Assembly: GCA_013003555.1 (NCBI GenBank)
Contig: JABDIV010000048.1
Span: 1 to 53,411, forward strand
Direction: 5' to 3'
Length of the DNA stretch: 53,411 nt
From: Flavobacteriaceae bacterium
GTDB lineage: Bacteria; Bacteroidota; Bacteroidia; Flavobacteriales; Flavobacteriaceae
The position numbers and the translations under genes are program-made. Positions 34,769-43,993 of this stretch are shown here, in pieces. Under the pieces are notes generated by a model. The model saw only the letters and a list, made by a program, of their open reading frames with translations. It was not told where the DNA came from and ran no database searches. Within the stretch, counting starts at the first letter, position 1. Every line of letters begins with the position of its first letter.

Positions 34769-36444
34769 TATTTCGATTTGATAAATGTTTGAAGAAGAAT
34801 AGCGAGAGACATCACCAATATGCAACCAAAGAAATTCAGCCATAAGAACGGCATCCAATCAAACCACCAGCCACAAATTACGATGGCCTGTGTGATAAGT
34901 GCCGCGACAAAGACCGCGTTACCTTTTACATGCTTAAGGAAAAATGCCAGCAGAAAAATTCCGAGAACGTTACCATAAAAGATCGACCCGATAATATTGA
35001 CCAGCTGGATCAAATTATCAGCCAAATGAGCGACACAGGCGATCAGGATAGCAAGGATCCCCCAGGCAAGGGTAAACCATTTGCTCATGCGAACCATGGC
35101 CATTTCACTCATTTCAACTTTCCGGTTTCGTTTATATAAGTCCATCGCGGTTGTCGACGCCAGGGCATTTAATTCACTGGCTGTGCTCGACATGGCAGCA
35201 CTCAGGATGACCGCCAGTAGCAGTCCGATCAACCCTTTGGGTAAATTATTCAGTATAAAGTGAATGAAAACATAGTCCTTATCGTTGGTCTCGATTTTGG
35301 TATTGGTGTCTTGGGCCACCTGGTCAATCAATTTTTTAGCTTCCTCTCTCAACCCTCTTTCCTTGTCGTTAAACAATGCGATCTGTTCCTTTAAGCCCTG
35401 GTCTTCGGTTACCAGGAATTGATCGATAAGCACTTGCTTTTCGGTCATCAATTGTTGTTGTTCGGCACCGAGTGCTTCATATTGCGTTGCATAGCCCGAT
35501 TGAGCCATCGCCTCACTCGCTAATGGATTAAAGTTTATGGGCGAACTGTTGAATTGGTAGAAGACAAAAACCATCACACCCACCAATAAAATAAAGAATT
35601 GCATGGGCACTTTCAATAAGCCGTTAAAAAGGAGTCCGAGCCGCATTTCTCGCACCGAGCGTCCTGACAGATAACGTTGTACCTGGCTTTGATCGGTTCC
35701 GAAGTAAGAGAGCATTAGAAATGTTCCGCCGATGAGTCCGCTCCAAACCGTATAACGGTTTTCAAAATCAAAAGAGAAATCAAGGACTTCCATCTTTCCA
35801 CTCGCCCCGGCAACTTCCAATGCTTTTTTAAAGGTTATCCCATCGGGCAGATAGCTTATGATCAGGAAAAAGGCGATAAACATCCCGGCGAAGATCACGG
35901 CCATTTGTTGTTTTTGGGTAATGCTAACAGCGTTTGTACCGCCCGATACCGTATAAATAATGACCAGTATCCCAATGATGATATTGAGCAATGTCAGGTT
36001 CCAGCCAAGCACCGCCGATAAAATAATGGCCGGCGCGAAGATGGTTATTCCAGCTGCGAGTCCGCGTGAAATAAGGAATAAGATGGCGGTTAATGTCCTT
36101 GTTTTGAGATCGAAACGATTTTCAAGAAATTCATAAGCCGTGTAGACTTTTAAGCGATGGTATAGTGGAATAAATACCAGACAAATGACCACCATCGCAA
36201 TCGGCAATCCGAAATAGAACTGTACGAAGCCCATGCCATCGTGATAGGCCTGTCCTGGTGTTGACAGAAAGGTGATAGCGCTCGCCTGGGTTGCCATAAC
36301 CGATAAGCCTATGGTCCACCACTGCGCTTTGTTCCCGCCTTTTAAATAATCCTGTACATTCTTGCTTCCACGTGATTTCCAGGTACCATAAAGCACGATA
36401 AACAGCAAGGTGATGCTCAATACAATCCAGTCGAGTAGCTGCAT
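34768..36444 (-). CDS. Sodium:solute symporter (SSS family)
   Basis: The 558-residue protein has about 13 membrane segments with the SSS pattern KGGNKAQWWTIGLSVMATQASAITFLSTPGQAYHDG, typical of the sialate/glucose-type branch. The sodium-site region is SAAMSSTASELNALASTTAMDLYKR. An unusual charged, coiled-coil-like insert (about 325-390; GAEQQQLMTEKQVLIDQFL, EQIALFNDKERGLREEAKK) lies in an extramembrane loop. The gene starts two bases after the 36-codon gene and follows the PIG-L gene, so the substrate may be a deacetylation product, which is inference. Confidence 0.92.
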   Translation of the reverse strand: MQLLDWIVLSITLLFIVLYGTWKSRGSKNVQDYLKGGNKAQWWTIGLSVMATQASAITFLSTPGQAYHDGMGFVQFYFGLPIAMVVICLVFIPLYHRLKVYTAYEFLENRFDLKTRTLTAILFLISRGLAAGITIFAPAIILSAVLGWNLTLLNIIIGILVIIYTVSGGTNAVSITQKQQMAVIFAGMFIAFFLIISYLPDGITFKKALEVAGASGKMEVLDFSFDFENRYTVWSGLIGGTFLMLSYFGTDQSQVQRYLSGRSVREMRLGLLFNGLLKVPMQFFILLVGVMVFVFYQFNSSPINFNPLASEAMAQSGYATQYEALGAEQQQLMTEKQVLIDQFLVTEDQGLKEQIALFNDKERGLREEAKKLIDQVAQDTNTKIETNDKDYVFIHFILNNLPKGLIGLLLAVILSAAMSSTASELNALASTTAMDLYKRNRKVEMSEMAMVRMSKWFTLAWGILAILIACVAHLADNLIQLVNIIGSIFYGNVLGIFLLAFFLKHVKGNAVFVAALITQAIVICGWWFDWMPFLWLNFFGCILVMSLAILLQTFIKSK

Positions 36445-36445
36445 A

Positions 36446-36556
36446 TCAGAGGTAAGCTTGGGTTATAAAATAAAAGATAATGATATAGACGAGATTGGCC
36501 ACAAGCACCACGGTGTAAATGGGCAACCACTTTTGCTTTGGTTGTTTGGTATCCAT
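36446..36556 (-). CDS. 36-residue single-pass membrane peptide between PIG-L and symporter genes
   Basis: ATG at 36556 to TGA at 36446 reads MDTKQPKQKWLPIYTVVLVA and NLVYIIIFYFITQAYL: a basic N-terminus followed by one hydrophobic segment. It starts one base after the PIG-L stop (36558) and ends one base before the symporter ATG, exactly filling the gap, which favours a real gene over chance. The family is not recognised; similar small peptides accompany transporters of other families. Confidence 0.75.
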   Translation of the reverse strand: MDTKQPKQKWLPIYTVVLVANLVYIIIFYFITQAYL

Positions 36557-36557
36557 T

Positions 36558-39101
36558 TTAATCGGTCAGTTTTTTATCGAGGTTGATGTTATCTTTTCCA
36601 ATGGAAAGCATATTGGCGAACAATCTGTAGGCGCCCGGCACACCTTCGGGGAATTCCCTGAAGAAGCTAAGGCCCGTATAGATATAATGGCCCTTCCCGT
36701 GTTTAGCCACTAACAGGCTGCCCTCTTTTGGTGATTCTCCGGGATCATTGAGCGATAAGATCGGGGTAAATTCTTCACTCCATTCACCGGGAAAATAAAG
36801 TCCGCGCTCCTGAACCCATCCATTAAAATCGGAAGGTTCGATCTTGTTCGGATAATTGAGTAAGGGATGGTCGGGGTCGATAAACCGCACCTCGGCGTTC
36901 TCGTCGGTTACGCGATCACGTGACAATTTAAGAGGGTAAGGTGCAATCTGATCAACCTTTAAGCGCCGGCTGGTATTGTACTGCACGATCATATTTCCGC
37001 CTTGTTCCACAAAATCGAAAAGCAGATCCTGCTTAAACTTGAGCTCATCTAAAATGTTGTAAGCCCGTATGCCAACGACCACCGCATCAAATTGCGATAA
37101 GAGATCTGCATTTATATCCTGCGGCTTGATCTTGATAACGCTGTAACCTATATTATTCAGACTTTCCGGAACCGCATCACCGGCACCTTCAATATAGCCG
37201 ATGGTCTGTCCCTTCTTGATAATATCGATGCGTACGATTTTGCTTTCACTGGGGAGGATCACGGTTTGAAATGGAATATGATCATAATCGATCTCTACCA
37301 GTTCTCGGGTATAAAAGGTGTTGTTAACCTCCACCATTGGTGTTAGCAGCCCTTCGCTTTGATCTTTTGGCGGAATGACCGTAAAGATCAGGGTTTCGGT
37401 ATCGCCTTGCTGTGCGATACTCACCTTTTGCATACCGGGATGTACCGACCAGCCTTGCGGATAGGCCATACTAACAGTACCCTCCAGGTTTGATCGGCCG
37501 GCTCTGACGATAACCTCCACATCTTGTTGTTTATCACTATCGAATATATAGACCTCTTTTCCGAGATGAGCCGTTACCTCAGGCAAAATTTCAAATGGCC
37601 GGTAGAGCTCGCCCTCATCGGGTTTTGAATACCGATAGACCACATCTTTAGAAATCTCAAGAGGCTGACCCGCAACTTCGAGTTTGAAGAGCACCTTCAT
37701 ACTTCTCGGTGTTTCCGGCTGACCGATCAGCTGCTGATCGTTAACCTTATACATGCCCAGGGTTCCTTTGGAATTTAGCCAGTAGGGCGCAGTGTTTTTT
37801 AGGTTGGAAGGAATGGTAATCGTATCCCTTAAGTTTTCACGACGGTTGGTTTCAAGTGCGAGTTCCATCACCTTGCTGTTCGGCTCGGTGGTAACTTTAT
37901 AGCTTTTTAAAACGATATTGTCGGCCTGTCGGTTTAATGCTTCGATGGCTAAAGCGACGGCACTTCCCGGACTGGCGGTTGGACCATCAGCAGAAACTTC
38001 CAGGTAAAGTCCGGCGCAGGCCTCGATAATTTTTTTGATCTCCTTTGTTTTTACGTCGCTCCAGTGCTCATCTTCAAGCGCTTCTATCATACGAAGGGCC
38101 TTCATCAGATCGGGCAGGTGAGTGGACGGATTTTTAAAATTAAAGTCCGACTCGATAGCTTCAAGTATCCTGGCGATCGCTTTGCCACCTGCAACACGGT
38201 TCCAAGTCACATCGATGCCGGCGAACACATCGGGATTATCATTGGGATTCATTTTTTCAAGGGGCATGCCTTTCAGAAGTTCGACATACTCATTTTGAGA
38301 TCCGCGGGTACTGAGCCTTCCAAAGCCTTGACATAAATGCTGACTGCTTGCCAGGGAAGCGATTTCGTTGTTCGACATTCCTTTTGAAGGATAATAAACA
38401 CCGATATCAAAATTCAGCATATTGCTTTTATCGGCATTTTCAAAAGCTTCCTGGCTACCATAGAACCACCATGAGGTATTAAAAAATAATCGTTTCGGTT
38501 GCCATGTCTCGGTAAGTTTTAACTGGTCGGAATATTTGGAAGCATCGTTAGCCAGATCGAATGCCTCCATGCTCAGCATGGCCGAGCTGGTATGATGACC
38601 GTGGGTGCGTCCCGGCGTTCTGTGATCGAAGCGATTGATGATCACATCGGGTTTAAATTCACGAATAGCCCAAACCACATCACTTAGTACCTCATCCTTA
38701 TTCCAAAGCCGAAGGGTTTCATCGGGATGTTTCGAATAGCCGAAGTCATTCGCCCGTGTAAAGCGTTGTTCACCACCATCGATACGTCGGGCTGCAAGTA
38801 GTTCCTGAGTCCGTATAACACCTAATAATTCCCGCAATTCCGGACCGATAAGATTTTGTCCCCCATCGCCACGGGTCATCGACAAATAGGCTGTACGTGC
38901 TTTTACATGATTCGACATATAAGCGATAAGACGTGTATTCTCATCGTCGGGATGAGCCGCCACATAAAGCACCGAGCCCAGTACATTTAATTTCTGAACG
39001 GCATCATGAATGTCGGATGCTGTCCATGTTTTGGGTTTTTGAGCGAAGGTAATGGCACTGCTGAACAGCAGCAGTAACAGGAATCGATAGGCGTGAAGCA
39101 T
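36558..39101 (-). CDS. Secreted PIG-L/LmbE-family deacetylase with C-terminal GATase-like domain
   Basis: The 847-residue protein has a signal peptide (to about 21), then the LmbE fold: VLYVAAHPDDENTRLIAYMS (zinc ligands in AHPDDE at 49-54), LSMTRGDGGQNLIGPELR and the third ligand region THGHHTSSA. The C-terminal part (about 615-847) contains a GATase-like Rossmann fold (GIRAYNILDELKFKQDLLFDFVEQGGNMIVQYNTS). PIG-L enzymes deacetylate GlcNAc-type substrates; the substrate here is unknown. It is followed directly by the 36-residue peptide and the symporter. A -7 box TATATTTG (39132-39125) lies upstream. Confidence 0.93.
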   Translation of the reverse strand: MLHAYRFLLLLLFSSAITFAQKPKTWTASDIHDAVQKLNVLGSVLYVAAHPDDENTRLIAYMSNHVKARTAYLSMTRGDGGQNLIGPELRELLGVIRTQELLAARRIDGGEQRFTRANDFGYSKHPDETLRLWNKDEVLSDVVWAIREFKPDVIINRFDHRTPGRTHGHHTSSAMLSMEAFDLANDASKYSDQLKLTETWQPKRLFFNTSWWFYGSQEAFENADKSNMLNFDIGVYYPSKGMSNNEIASLASSQHLCQGFGRLSTRGSQNEYVELLKGMPLEKMNPNDNPDVFAGIDVTWNRVAGGKAIARILEAIESDFNFKNPSTHLPDLMKALRMIEALEDEHWSDVKTKEIKKIIEACAGLYLEVSADGPTASPGSAVALAIEALNRQADNIVLKSYKVTTEPNSKVMELALETNRRENLRDTITIPSNLKNTAPYWLNSKGTLGMYKVNDQQLIGQPETPRSMKVLFKLEVAGQPLEISKDVVYRYSKPDEGELYRPFEILPEVTAHLGKEVYIFDSDKQQDVEVIVRAGRSNLEGTVSMAYPQGWSVHPGMQKVSIAQQGDTETLIFTVIPPKDQSEGLLTPMVEVNNTFYTRELVEIDYDHIPFQTVILPSESKIVRIDIIKKGQTIGYIEGAGDAVPESLNNIGYSVIKIKPQDINADLLSQFDAVVVGIRAYNILDELKFKQDLLFDFVEQGGNMIVQYNTSRRLKVDQIAPYPLKLSRDRVTDENAEVRFIDPDHPLLNYPNKIEPSDFNGWVQERGLYFPGEWSEEFTPILSLNDPGESPKEGSLLVAKHGKGHYIYTGLSFFREFPEGVPGAYRLFANMLSIGKDNINLDKKLTD

Positions 39102-39180
39102 AGTGTTAGGATGTTGGTGTTTCCAAATATATAAAAGAAAGCCTGCCTTAAATTCTATTTTAATGTTTCTTTAACTCCGG

Positions 39181-40275
39181 TCAAAGCCATTTTTTTCTTC
39201 TGAAATAGATAACCATGAAAATGACTATGGCCAACATAACGCCCCAAAGAATAAAATAGGCATAGGGATATTTCAATTCGGGTATGTTTTCGAAGTTCAT
39301 CCCATAGATGCCGGCGATAAAGGTTAAAGGGATAAAAATGCTAGCCATTACCGTAAGTACCTTCATCACCTCATTCATACGATTACTCAGGGCATTCATA
39401 TGCATATCCATCAGGCCCGATATCATTTCACGGTAAATCTCAACATGTTCGGTAACCTGTATTACATGATCATAAATATCGCGATAATACAATTTCGACT
39501 TATCGGTTATAAGATCGTTTTCATATTTCTCGATCTTGTTCACCAATTCACGCACCGGGAAGATGGCGCGCCGCACCCGCAGCACCTCTCGTTTCAGGGC
39601 CTGGATGTCTTGAACAAGACTTTGTCGTACATCACCTTCAAACAGTATATTCTCCAGATCGACGATTTTATCACCCAGGGTCTCGATCACAACGAAATAA
39701 TGATCAACGATCGAATCGATAAGGGCATAAAGCAGGTAATCAGAATGCATAAAACGTACCCGGCCTTTGGTGTTTATAAGGCGTTGTCGCACCTCATCAA
39801 ACACATCGCCTTCGGCCTCCTGGAAACTGATAACATAGTCTGATCCCAATACCAGGGCGACTTGCTCAGAAACAAGGTTCTCATCTTTATCGTAATAGAT
39901 CATTTTGAGAATGATGAAAATAAAATCTTCATATTCATCGATTTTCGGACGATGGTTGATGTTAACAATGTCTTCAAGGACCAGGGGATGAAGGTCATAA
40001 TGTTTTCCTATGGTCTCTAAAGCCTCGATATGATTAAGCCCGTTGACGTTCCACCAGGCAATATCATTTGAGCGTGTTATATTAATCGCTTTTCCGACCT
40101 CCGATAATTTTTGATGCTCCAATTTCTCCGAAGAATAATTGAATACTTCAATGCAAATGTCCTTGCTTTCTTTTGAGCCCGTATAGATCATGGTTCCCGG
40201 AACCTGGCCCACTTTCTTGTGGGATACCTTTGCCCGGATTGATCGTCGCAAGCGTAATCCTTTTTTTCTTGCCAT
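39181..40275 (-). CDS. corA: CorA-family magnesium/cobalt transporter
   Basis: The 364-residue protein has a large N-terminal cytoplasmic domain and two C-terminal membrane segments. The family motif GMN is in FIAGIYGMNFENIPELKYP. This pentameric channel moves Mg2+ (or Co2+, Ni2+) inward. The N-terminus is strongly basic (KKGLRLRRSIRAKVSHKK). MscS-type gene lies 26 bases upstream, so they may be cotranscribed. Confidence 0.95.
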   Translation of the reverse strand: MARKKGLRLRRSIRAKVSHKKVGQVPGTMIYTGSKESKDICIEVFNYSSEKLEHQKLSEVGKAINITRSNDIAWWNVNGLNHIEALETIGKHYDLHPLVLEDIVNINHRPKIDEYEDFIFIILKMIYYDKDENLVSEQVALVLGSDYVISFQEAEGDVFDEVRQRLINTKGRVRFMHSDYLLYALIDSIVDHYFVVIETLGDKIVDLENILFEGDVRQSLVQDIQALKREVLRVRRAIFPVRELVNKIEKYENDLITDKSKLYYRDIYDHVIQVTEHVEIYREMISGLMDMHMNALSNRMNEVMKVLTVMASIFIPLTFIAGIYGMNFENIPELKYPYAYFILWGVMLAIVIFMVIYFRRKKWL

Positions 40276-40300
40276 AGTTTATAGTTTTACCAAAAGAATA

Positions 40301-40828
40301 CTATAGTATATCGTCGATTGCGTCCTTCTCGATTAAAGTTACGGCTTTTTGTAACATCAGATTATTGGGATAAGTTACAAGGTCACCGTTTTCCAAACGC
40401 AGATGGAGGTGAAACGCGCGGATATCCTCTATAATGGCTGTTATTGGAAAGTCTTTGTCATGAATAGCTACTTTGTCACCTACCTTATATGGGAAGGAAA
40501 AGAACATGATCACACCAGAGGTTACATTACTCAAAATTGACCAAACCGCAAAAAGTGCAATTCCAAGAATGGCAAATACCGATGAAAAAACAACGGCGAT
40601 ATCGCCCCAGTTTGCTCCGAAAAGGAAAGATTCTAAAATCAATAAGAGAAAAAGCAAACCAACACTGATGTAACGGCTAATCAGTTTTGCACGCATGTCT
40701 TTTTTACTGCTTCGTTTCGCAACCTTTCTTATGACAGTATTAATGATAAAGTTGATGACGAGGAATAAGAGAAAAAAAGCTATTCCCAGATAGATTTGTG
40801 TATTGTAGTCTTCAATCAAATTGAGCAT
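40301..40828 (-). CDS. Small MscS-type mechanosensitive channel
   Basis: The 175-residue protein has three or so membrane segments. The pore-lining helix region is AVWSILSNVTSGVIMFFSFPYKVGDKVAIHD, typical of MscS, but the large C-terminal domain of E. coli MscS is missing; the protein ends soon after a short beta domain (IIEDIRAFHLHLRLENGDLVTYPNN). It releases solutes on hypo-osmotic shock in the inner membrane. Lies directly upstream of corA. Confidence 0.9.
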   Translation of the reverse strand: MLNLIEDYNTQIYLGIAFFLLFLVINFIINTVIRKVAKRSSKKDMRAKLISRYISVGLLFLLLILESFLFGANWGDIAVVFSSVFAILGIALFAVWSILSNVTSGVIMFFSFPYKVGDKVAIHDKDFPITAIIEDIRAFHLHLRLENGDLVTYPNNLMLQKAVTLIEKDAIDDIL

Positions 40829-40878
40829 GTTGCTTAGTTAATGGTCCACGGCAAAATTACGTTTTATAACAATTCATT

Positions 40879-41820
40879 TTATTCCAACATCAGGGTTTTT
40901 CTCATGTCGGCATCCGCATTGCTGTTCCTGGCCCAATAGGGTGATTTCAACTGTGCCATTTTCGTGGCGCGGGTGGTCAGTGCTTTTGCATCAGCACCAA
41001 AACCACTGTCGATGGTTTCTTCCCAGCCTTCTATGCTGTAAGGGAAATCAGGATTGAATGTAATGCTCAGCGTTCGATTGAGTCCCTTATAATCCAGCAT
41101 GTATGTCCCTTCCGAAAGGGTGGCTGTGACCGTATAGGGTTTTATTTCCACGTGTTTTAATCGTAGGAATTCCAGTGACGGGATCATCTCGATTTCGCCC
41201 TGCGGAAGGCTGTTTGGGTCGATTCGCAATTGATTCCATATTTCATTTTCAAGCGGTGCTTTGTCCAGGTTGAAATCCTGATCGGCCTCACTTTCAAAAT
41301 AGGAATGCGACATCACCTCGTAGTCTTCCCGGTTATTGATCTGGGCATACACATGGCCACACCATTCCTGAATGGAACCGCTCACTTTGATGGCGTGTTG
41401 ATTATTGGAAACCGGATAAAAGCTGCTCTGCATGATCGAATAAGGATAGATTCCGGTATTGAAATTTTTTGTAGCGTTGAGCTTGAGAACCGAAACGTTT
41501 TCGGGTCGGGCATTATCGGCCTTGACCTGCTTTTCCGGATTGAAATCTTCGGTGACATAGATCAGTACCGCATGGCCATCCCTGATTTCTCCATAACGGA
41601 CTTGTTCTAATTTGTAGGAAGTCAATTCGGCTTCCCCGGCATACCAATAGGCCTTAAATTCATCGGATAAAACAACAGGCTCAGGGGATTCATCGGTCGA
41701 CACGAGTTCCTGACCGGTATCGGACTTGTCTTTAGAACCGTTGGAACAGCCAGAGATCAAAATCAACAAACCAAAGGATAATAAAACGGGAAATTTAAAT
41801 TTGAGAAAGCGCATAATCAT
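40879..41820 (-). CDS. Lipoprotein of unknown function next to maf
   Basis: The 313-residue protein has a lipoprotein signal with lipobox LILISGCSN. The mature part has no recognised motif; SGSIQEWCGHVYAQ is the most distinctive segment and TRATKMAQLKSPYWARNSNADADMRKTLMLE the C-terminus. It has no Maf motif, so it should not be named after the adjacent maf gene. A -7 box TATTTTTG (41845-41838) lies just upstream, with its -33 position inside the end of maf. A second ATG at 41814 is possible. Confidence 0.83.
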   Translation of the reverse strand: MIMRFLKFKFPVLLSFGLLILISGCSNGSKDKSDTGQELVSTDESPEPVVLSDEFKAYWYAGEAELTSYKLEQVRYGEIRDGHAVLIYVTEDFNPEKQVKADNARPENVSVLKLNATKNFNTGIYPYSIMQSSFYPVSNNQHAIKVSGSIQEWCGHVYAQINNREDYEVMSHSYFESEADQDFNLDKAPLENEIWNQLRIDPNSLPQGEIEMIPSLEFLRLKHVEIKPYTVTATLSEGTYMLDYKGLNRTLSITFNPDFPYSIEGWEETIDSGFGADAKALTTRATKMAQLKSPYWARNSNADADMRKTLMLE

Positions 41821-41859
41821 CGAGTTGCCATTTCCTGCAAAAATACGACCCTAGTCGGA

Positions 41860-42444
41860 TTAGACGATGGTCTTTAACGTTTTATAAACAGCGTGAACCG
41901 GCATTCCCATCACATTGAAGTAGGAACCTTCAATTCGGGTTACGCCTACGAGTCCTATCCAGTCCTGTATGCCATAAGCACCGGCTTTATCGAGGGGTTT
42001 ATGAGTAGCGACATAATGTTCGATCTCCTCGTCGCTGAGGTCGGTGAAGGTCACCTTCGTCATATCGTTAATAACGATTTCCCGGTCAACCGTTTTAAAA
42101 CATACCGAGGTGATCACCTCGTGTGTGGCATTGCATAATAATTTGATCATTCGAACGGCATCAGCCTCATCTTTGGGCTTATTGATCGCTTTTCCGTTTA
42201 ACCAGACGATGGTATCGCTGGTGACCAGAATGTCACCCGGTTTTAGTTCGCTTTCAAAAGCGCTGGCCTTTAATCGAGCCAGGTAATCGCTTATATCAGC
42301 ACCTTTAAGATGATCGGGAAAGACCTCGTCAACCGGTTTTAACCGCACCTCAAAATCGAGTTCAAGGTCACGAAAAAACTTTTGTCGCCTTGGTGAGCCG
42401 GAGGCCAGGATAAGATGATGGTCTTTAAGAAAATCGTTCAGCAT
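41860..42444 (-). CDS. maf: Maf-family nucleotide pyrophosphatase
   Basis: The 194-residue protein starts with the canonical Maf motif ILASGSPRRQKFFRDLEL, followed by SDTIVWLNGKAINKP and the EIEHYVATHKPLDKAGAYGIQ region. Maf enzymes hydrolyse non-canonical or damaged nucleoside triphosphates to the monophosphate and pyrophosphate, in the cytoplasm. Its start overlaps the UbiA gene stop by one base (both at 42444), so they are translationally coupled. Confidence 0.95.
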   Translation of the reverse strand: MLNDFLKDHHLILASGSPRRQKFFRDLELDFEVRLKPVDEVFPDHLKGADISDYLARLKASAFESELKPGDILVTSDTIVWLNGKAINKPKDEADAVRMIKLLCNATHEVITSVCFKTVDREIVINDMTKVTFTDLSDEEIEHYVATHKPLDKAGAYGIQDWIGLVGVTRIEGSYFNVMGMPVHAVYKTLKTIV

Positions 42445-43364
42445 TAATTCAGAAGAATAAACGGATACAAAAGTAACGACAAAATTCCGGTGATCATAAT
42501 ACCTTTTAAGAGGCTAGATAACCTGTGCCAGTCTGCTTTGGTTTCTGCCTGAAAACTCTTAACACTGAAGTAGATCAGAGGGGCGATGATGAGCAATAAA
42601 AAATAACCGACAGCAACAGGTTGCTTATACAGATAACTCACCACATAAAAAATAACACCAACCAACGGCAGGACGGAAAGGATGAAAACCACCTTTCCGG
42701 CACGTTCGCGTCCCAATAGAATGGGCAGTGTTTTCATACCTGCATTATAATCCCCGTCGATGTCTTCTATATCCTTAACCACCTCACGCAGCAGGGTAAT
42801 GGCAAAAGCAAACAGCGCATAATCAAAAAGGATTCGCAAAAAGGTAAGCTGGGTGGTTTGATTCTGTTCGGTCATAGCCGGCAGCAACTCATAAATTCCA
42901 ACGATGAGCAAACTCATGGCAACCACCAGCGCCACAATTATGTTGCCGATAAAAGTCATCTGTTTTAATGTAGACGCATACACGTACAACAAAGCTGCGA
43001 TCAGGATGAACAAGGCGGAAAAACCCGGTCGGCCAATCATGTTCGAGAGGTAAAAACCGAGTCCGACACCTGCTATGGTAAAGGCTGCATAAAAATTATA
43101 GGCGTTCTTTTCGGAAATCCGCTTACCGATGATCACCTTATCGGGACGATTGACTGTGTCGGTTTCCACATCAAAAATATCATTGACGATATAACCGCCG
43201 GCCGCGATAAGAAGCGTAGACAATACCAGTAACCCAAAGCCCTTCCAGTTAAAGGTGGTGGCCACTCCAAAGTCGGCATCAAACAATGCATATTTGATCA
43301 TGACCTGGGTGAGGGCGATAAGCAATAAATTTTTCCAGCGGATTAAATTGAGAAAGGCGAGCAT
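42444..43364 (-). CDS. UbiA-family prenyltransferase
   Basis: The 306-residue membrane protein has about eight hydrophobic segments and the two Asp-rich motifs NDIFDVETDTVNRPDK and DIEDIDGDYNAGMKTLP of UbiA enzymes. Close relatives in Bacteroidota are commonly named geranylgeranylglycerol-phosphate geranylgeranyltransferase, but the acceptor cannot be read from the sequence. It stands between kdsC (with the heptamer array in the gap) and maf. Confidence 0.92.
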   Translation of the reverse strand: MLAFLNLIRWKNLLLIALTQVMIKYALFDADFGVATTFNWKGFGLLVLSTLLIAAGGYIVNDIFDVETDTVNRPDKVIIGKRISEKNAYNFYAAFTIAGVGLGFYLSNMIGRPGFSALFILIAALLYVYASTLKQMTFIGNIIVALVVAMSLLIVGIYELLPAMTEQNQTTQLTFLRILFDYALFAFAITLLREVVKDIEDIDGDYNAGMKTLPILLGRERAGKVVFILSVLPLVGVIFYVVSYLYKQPVAVGYFLLLIIAPLIYFSVKSFQAETKADWHRLSSLLKGIMITGILSLLLYPFILLN

Positions 43365-43370
43365 GTTGGC

Positions 43371-43469
43371 GTTAGTCGTTAGTCGTGAGTCGTTAGTTGT
43401 TAGTCGTTAGTCGTGAGTCGTGAGTCGTTAGTCGTGAGTCGTTAGTTGTTAGTCGTTAAGTGTTAGTCG
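43371..43469. repeat. Heptanucleotide repeat array 1 (TTAGTCG type) between kdsC and ubiA
   Basis: About fourteen imperfect tandem units of seven bases, with core AGTCGTT/AGTCGTG. The array fills nearly the whole gap between the kdsC and UbiA genes. Its last unit supplies the kdsC stop codon: the minus-strand TAA at 43465-43463 comes from TTA of the repeat. Confidence 0.9.
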
Positions 43470-43993
43470 AATTTTGCATTTGAATTTTGAACCCATTTGC
43501 CCTGGACTTTCATCACCTGTTCAATCACATCGCGGGCGGCGCCTTTACCACCATTCCGATGGGAAACATATTTTGAGATCGCTTTTATCTCGGGTGCGGC
43601 ATCCTGCGGGCAGCAGGGCAGACCAACCTTTTGCATCACGTACAGATCGGGAATGTCATCGCCCATATAAAGCACATTTTCGGGGTTGATATCGTATATA
43701 TCGAAGAACTCTTCCAACTGTTCGGTTTTATCACTTATCCCCAGATAGATATTCGTAACACCCAGTCCGCGAAGCCGTGTTCGCACGCCTTCGTTGCTTC
43801 CACCGGAAATAATACACACATTAAAACCGCTATCAACCGCGGTTTTGAGGGCGTAGCCGTCTTTGATGTTCATGCGTCTGAGCAAGCGTCCTTTGGTGGT
43901 GACAATCACATTACCATCGGTAAGCACACCATCAATATCGAAAACAAAGGTGGTGATGTTTTTCAGGTATTCCTTATAACTTTTTTCTTCCAT
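43463..43993 (-). CDS. kdsC: KDO-8-phosphate phosphatase (KdsC-type HAD)
   Basis: The 176-residue cytoplasmic phosphatase removes phosphate from 3-deoxy-D-manno-octulosonate 8-phosphate for lipopolysaccharide synthesis. The HAD motif I is FVFDIDGVLTDG (nucleophile D19, D21), motif II lies in CIISGGSNEGV, and motif IV in LYMGDDIPDLYV. The small, capless length matches KdsC. Its stop codon is in the heptamer array, and its start overlaps the DUF2520 gene by 20 bases. Confidence 0.94.
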   Translation of the reverse strand: MEEKSYKEYLKNITTFVFDIDGVLTDGNVIVTTKGRLLRRMNIKDGYALKTAVDSGFNVCIISGGSNEGVRTRLRGLGVTNIYLGISDKTEQLEEFFDIYDINPENVLYMGDDIPDLYVMQKVGLPCCPQDAAPEIKAISKYVSHRNGGKGAARDVIEQVMKVQGKWVQNSNAKFD

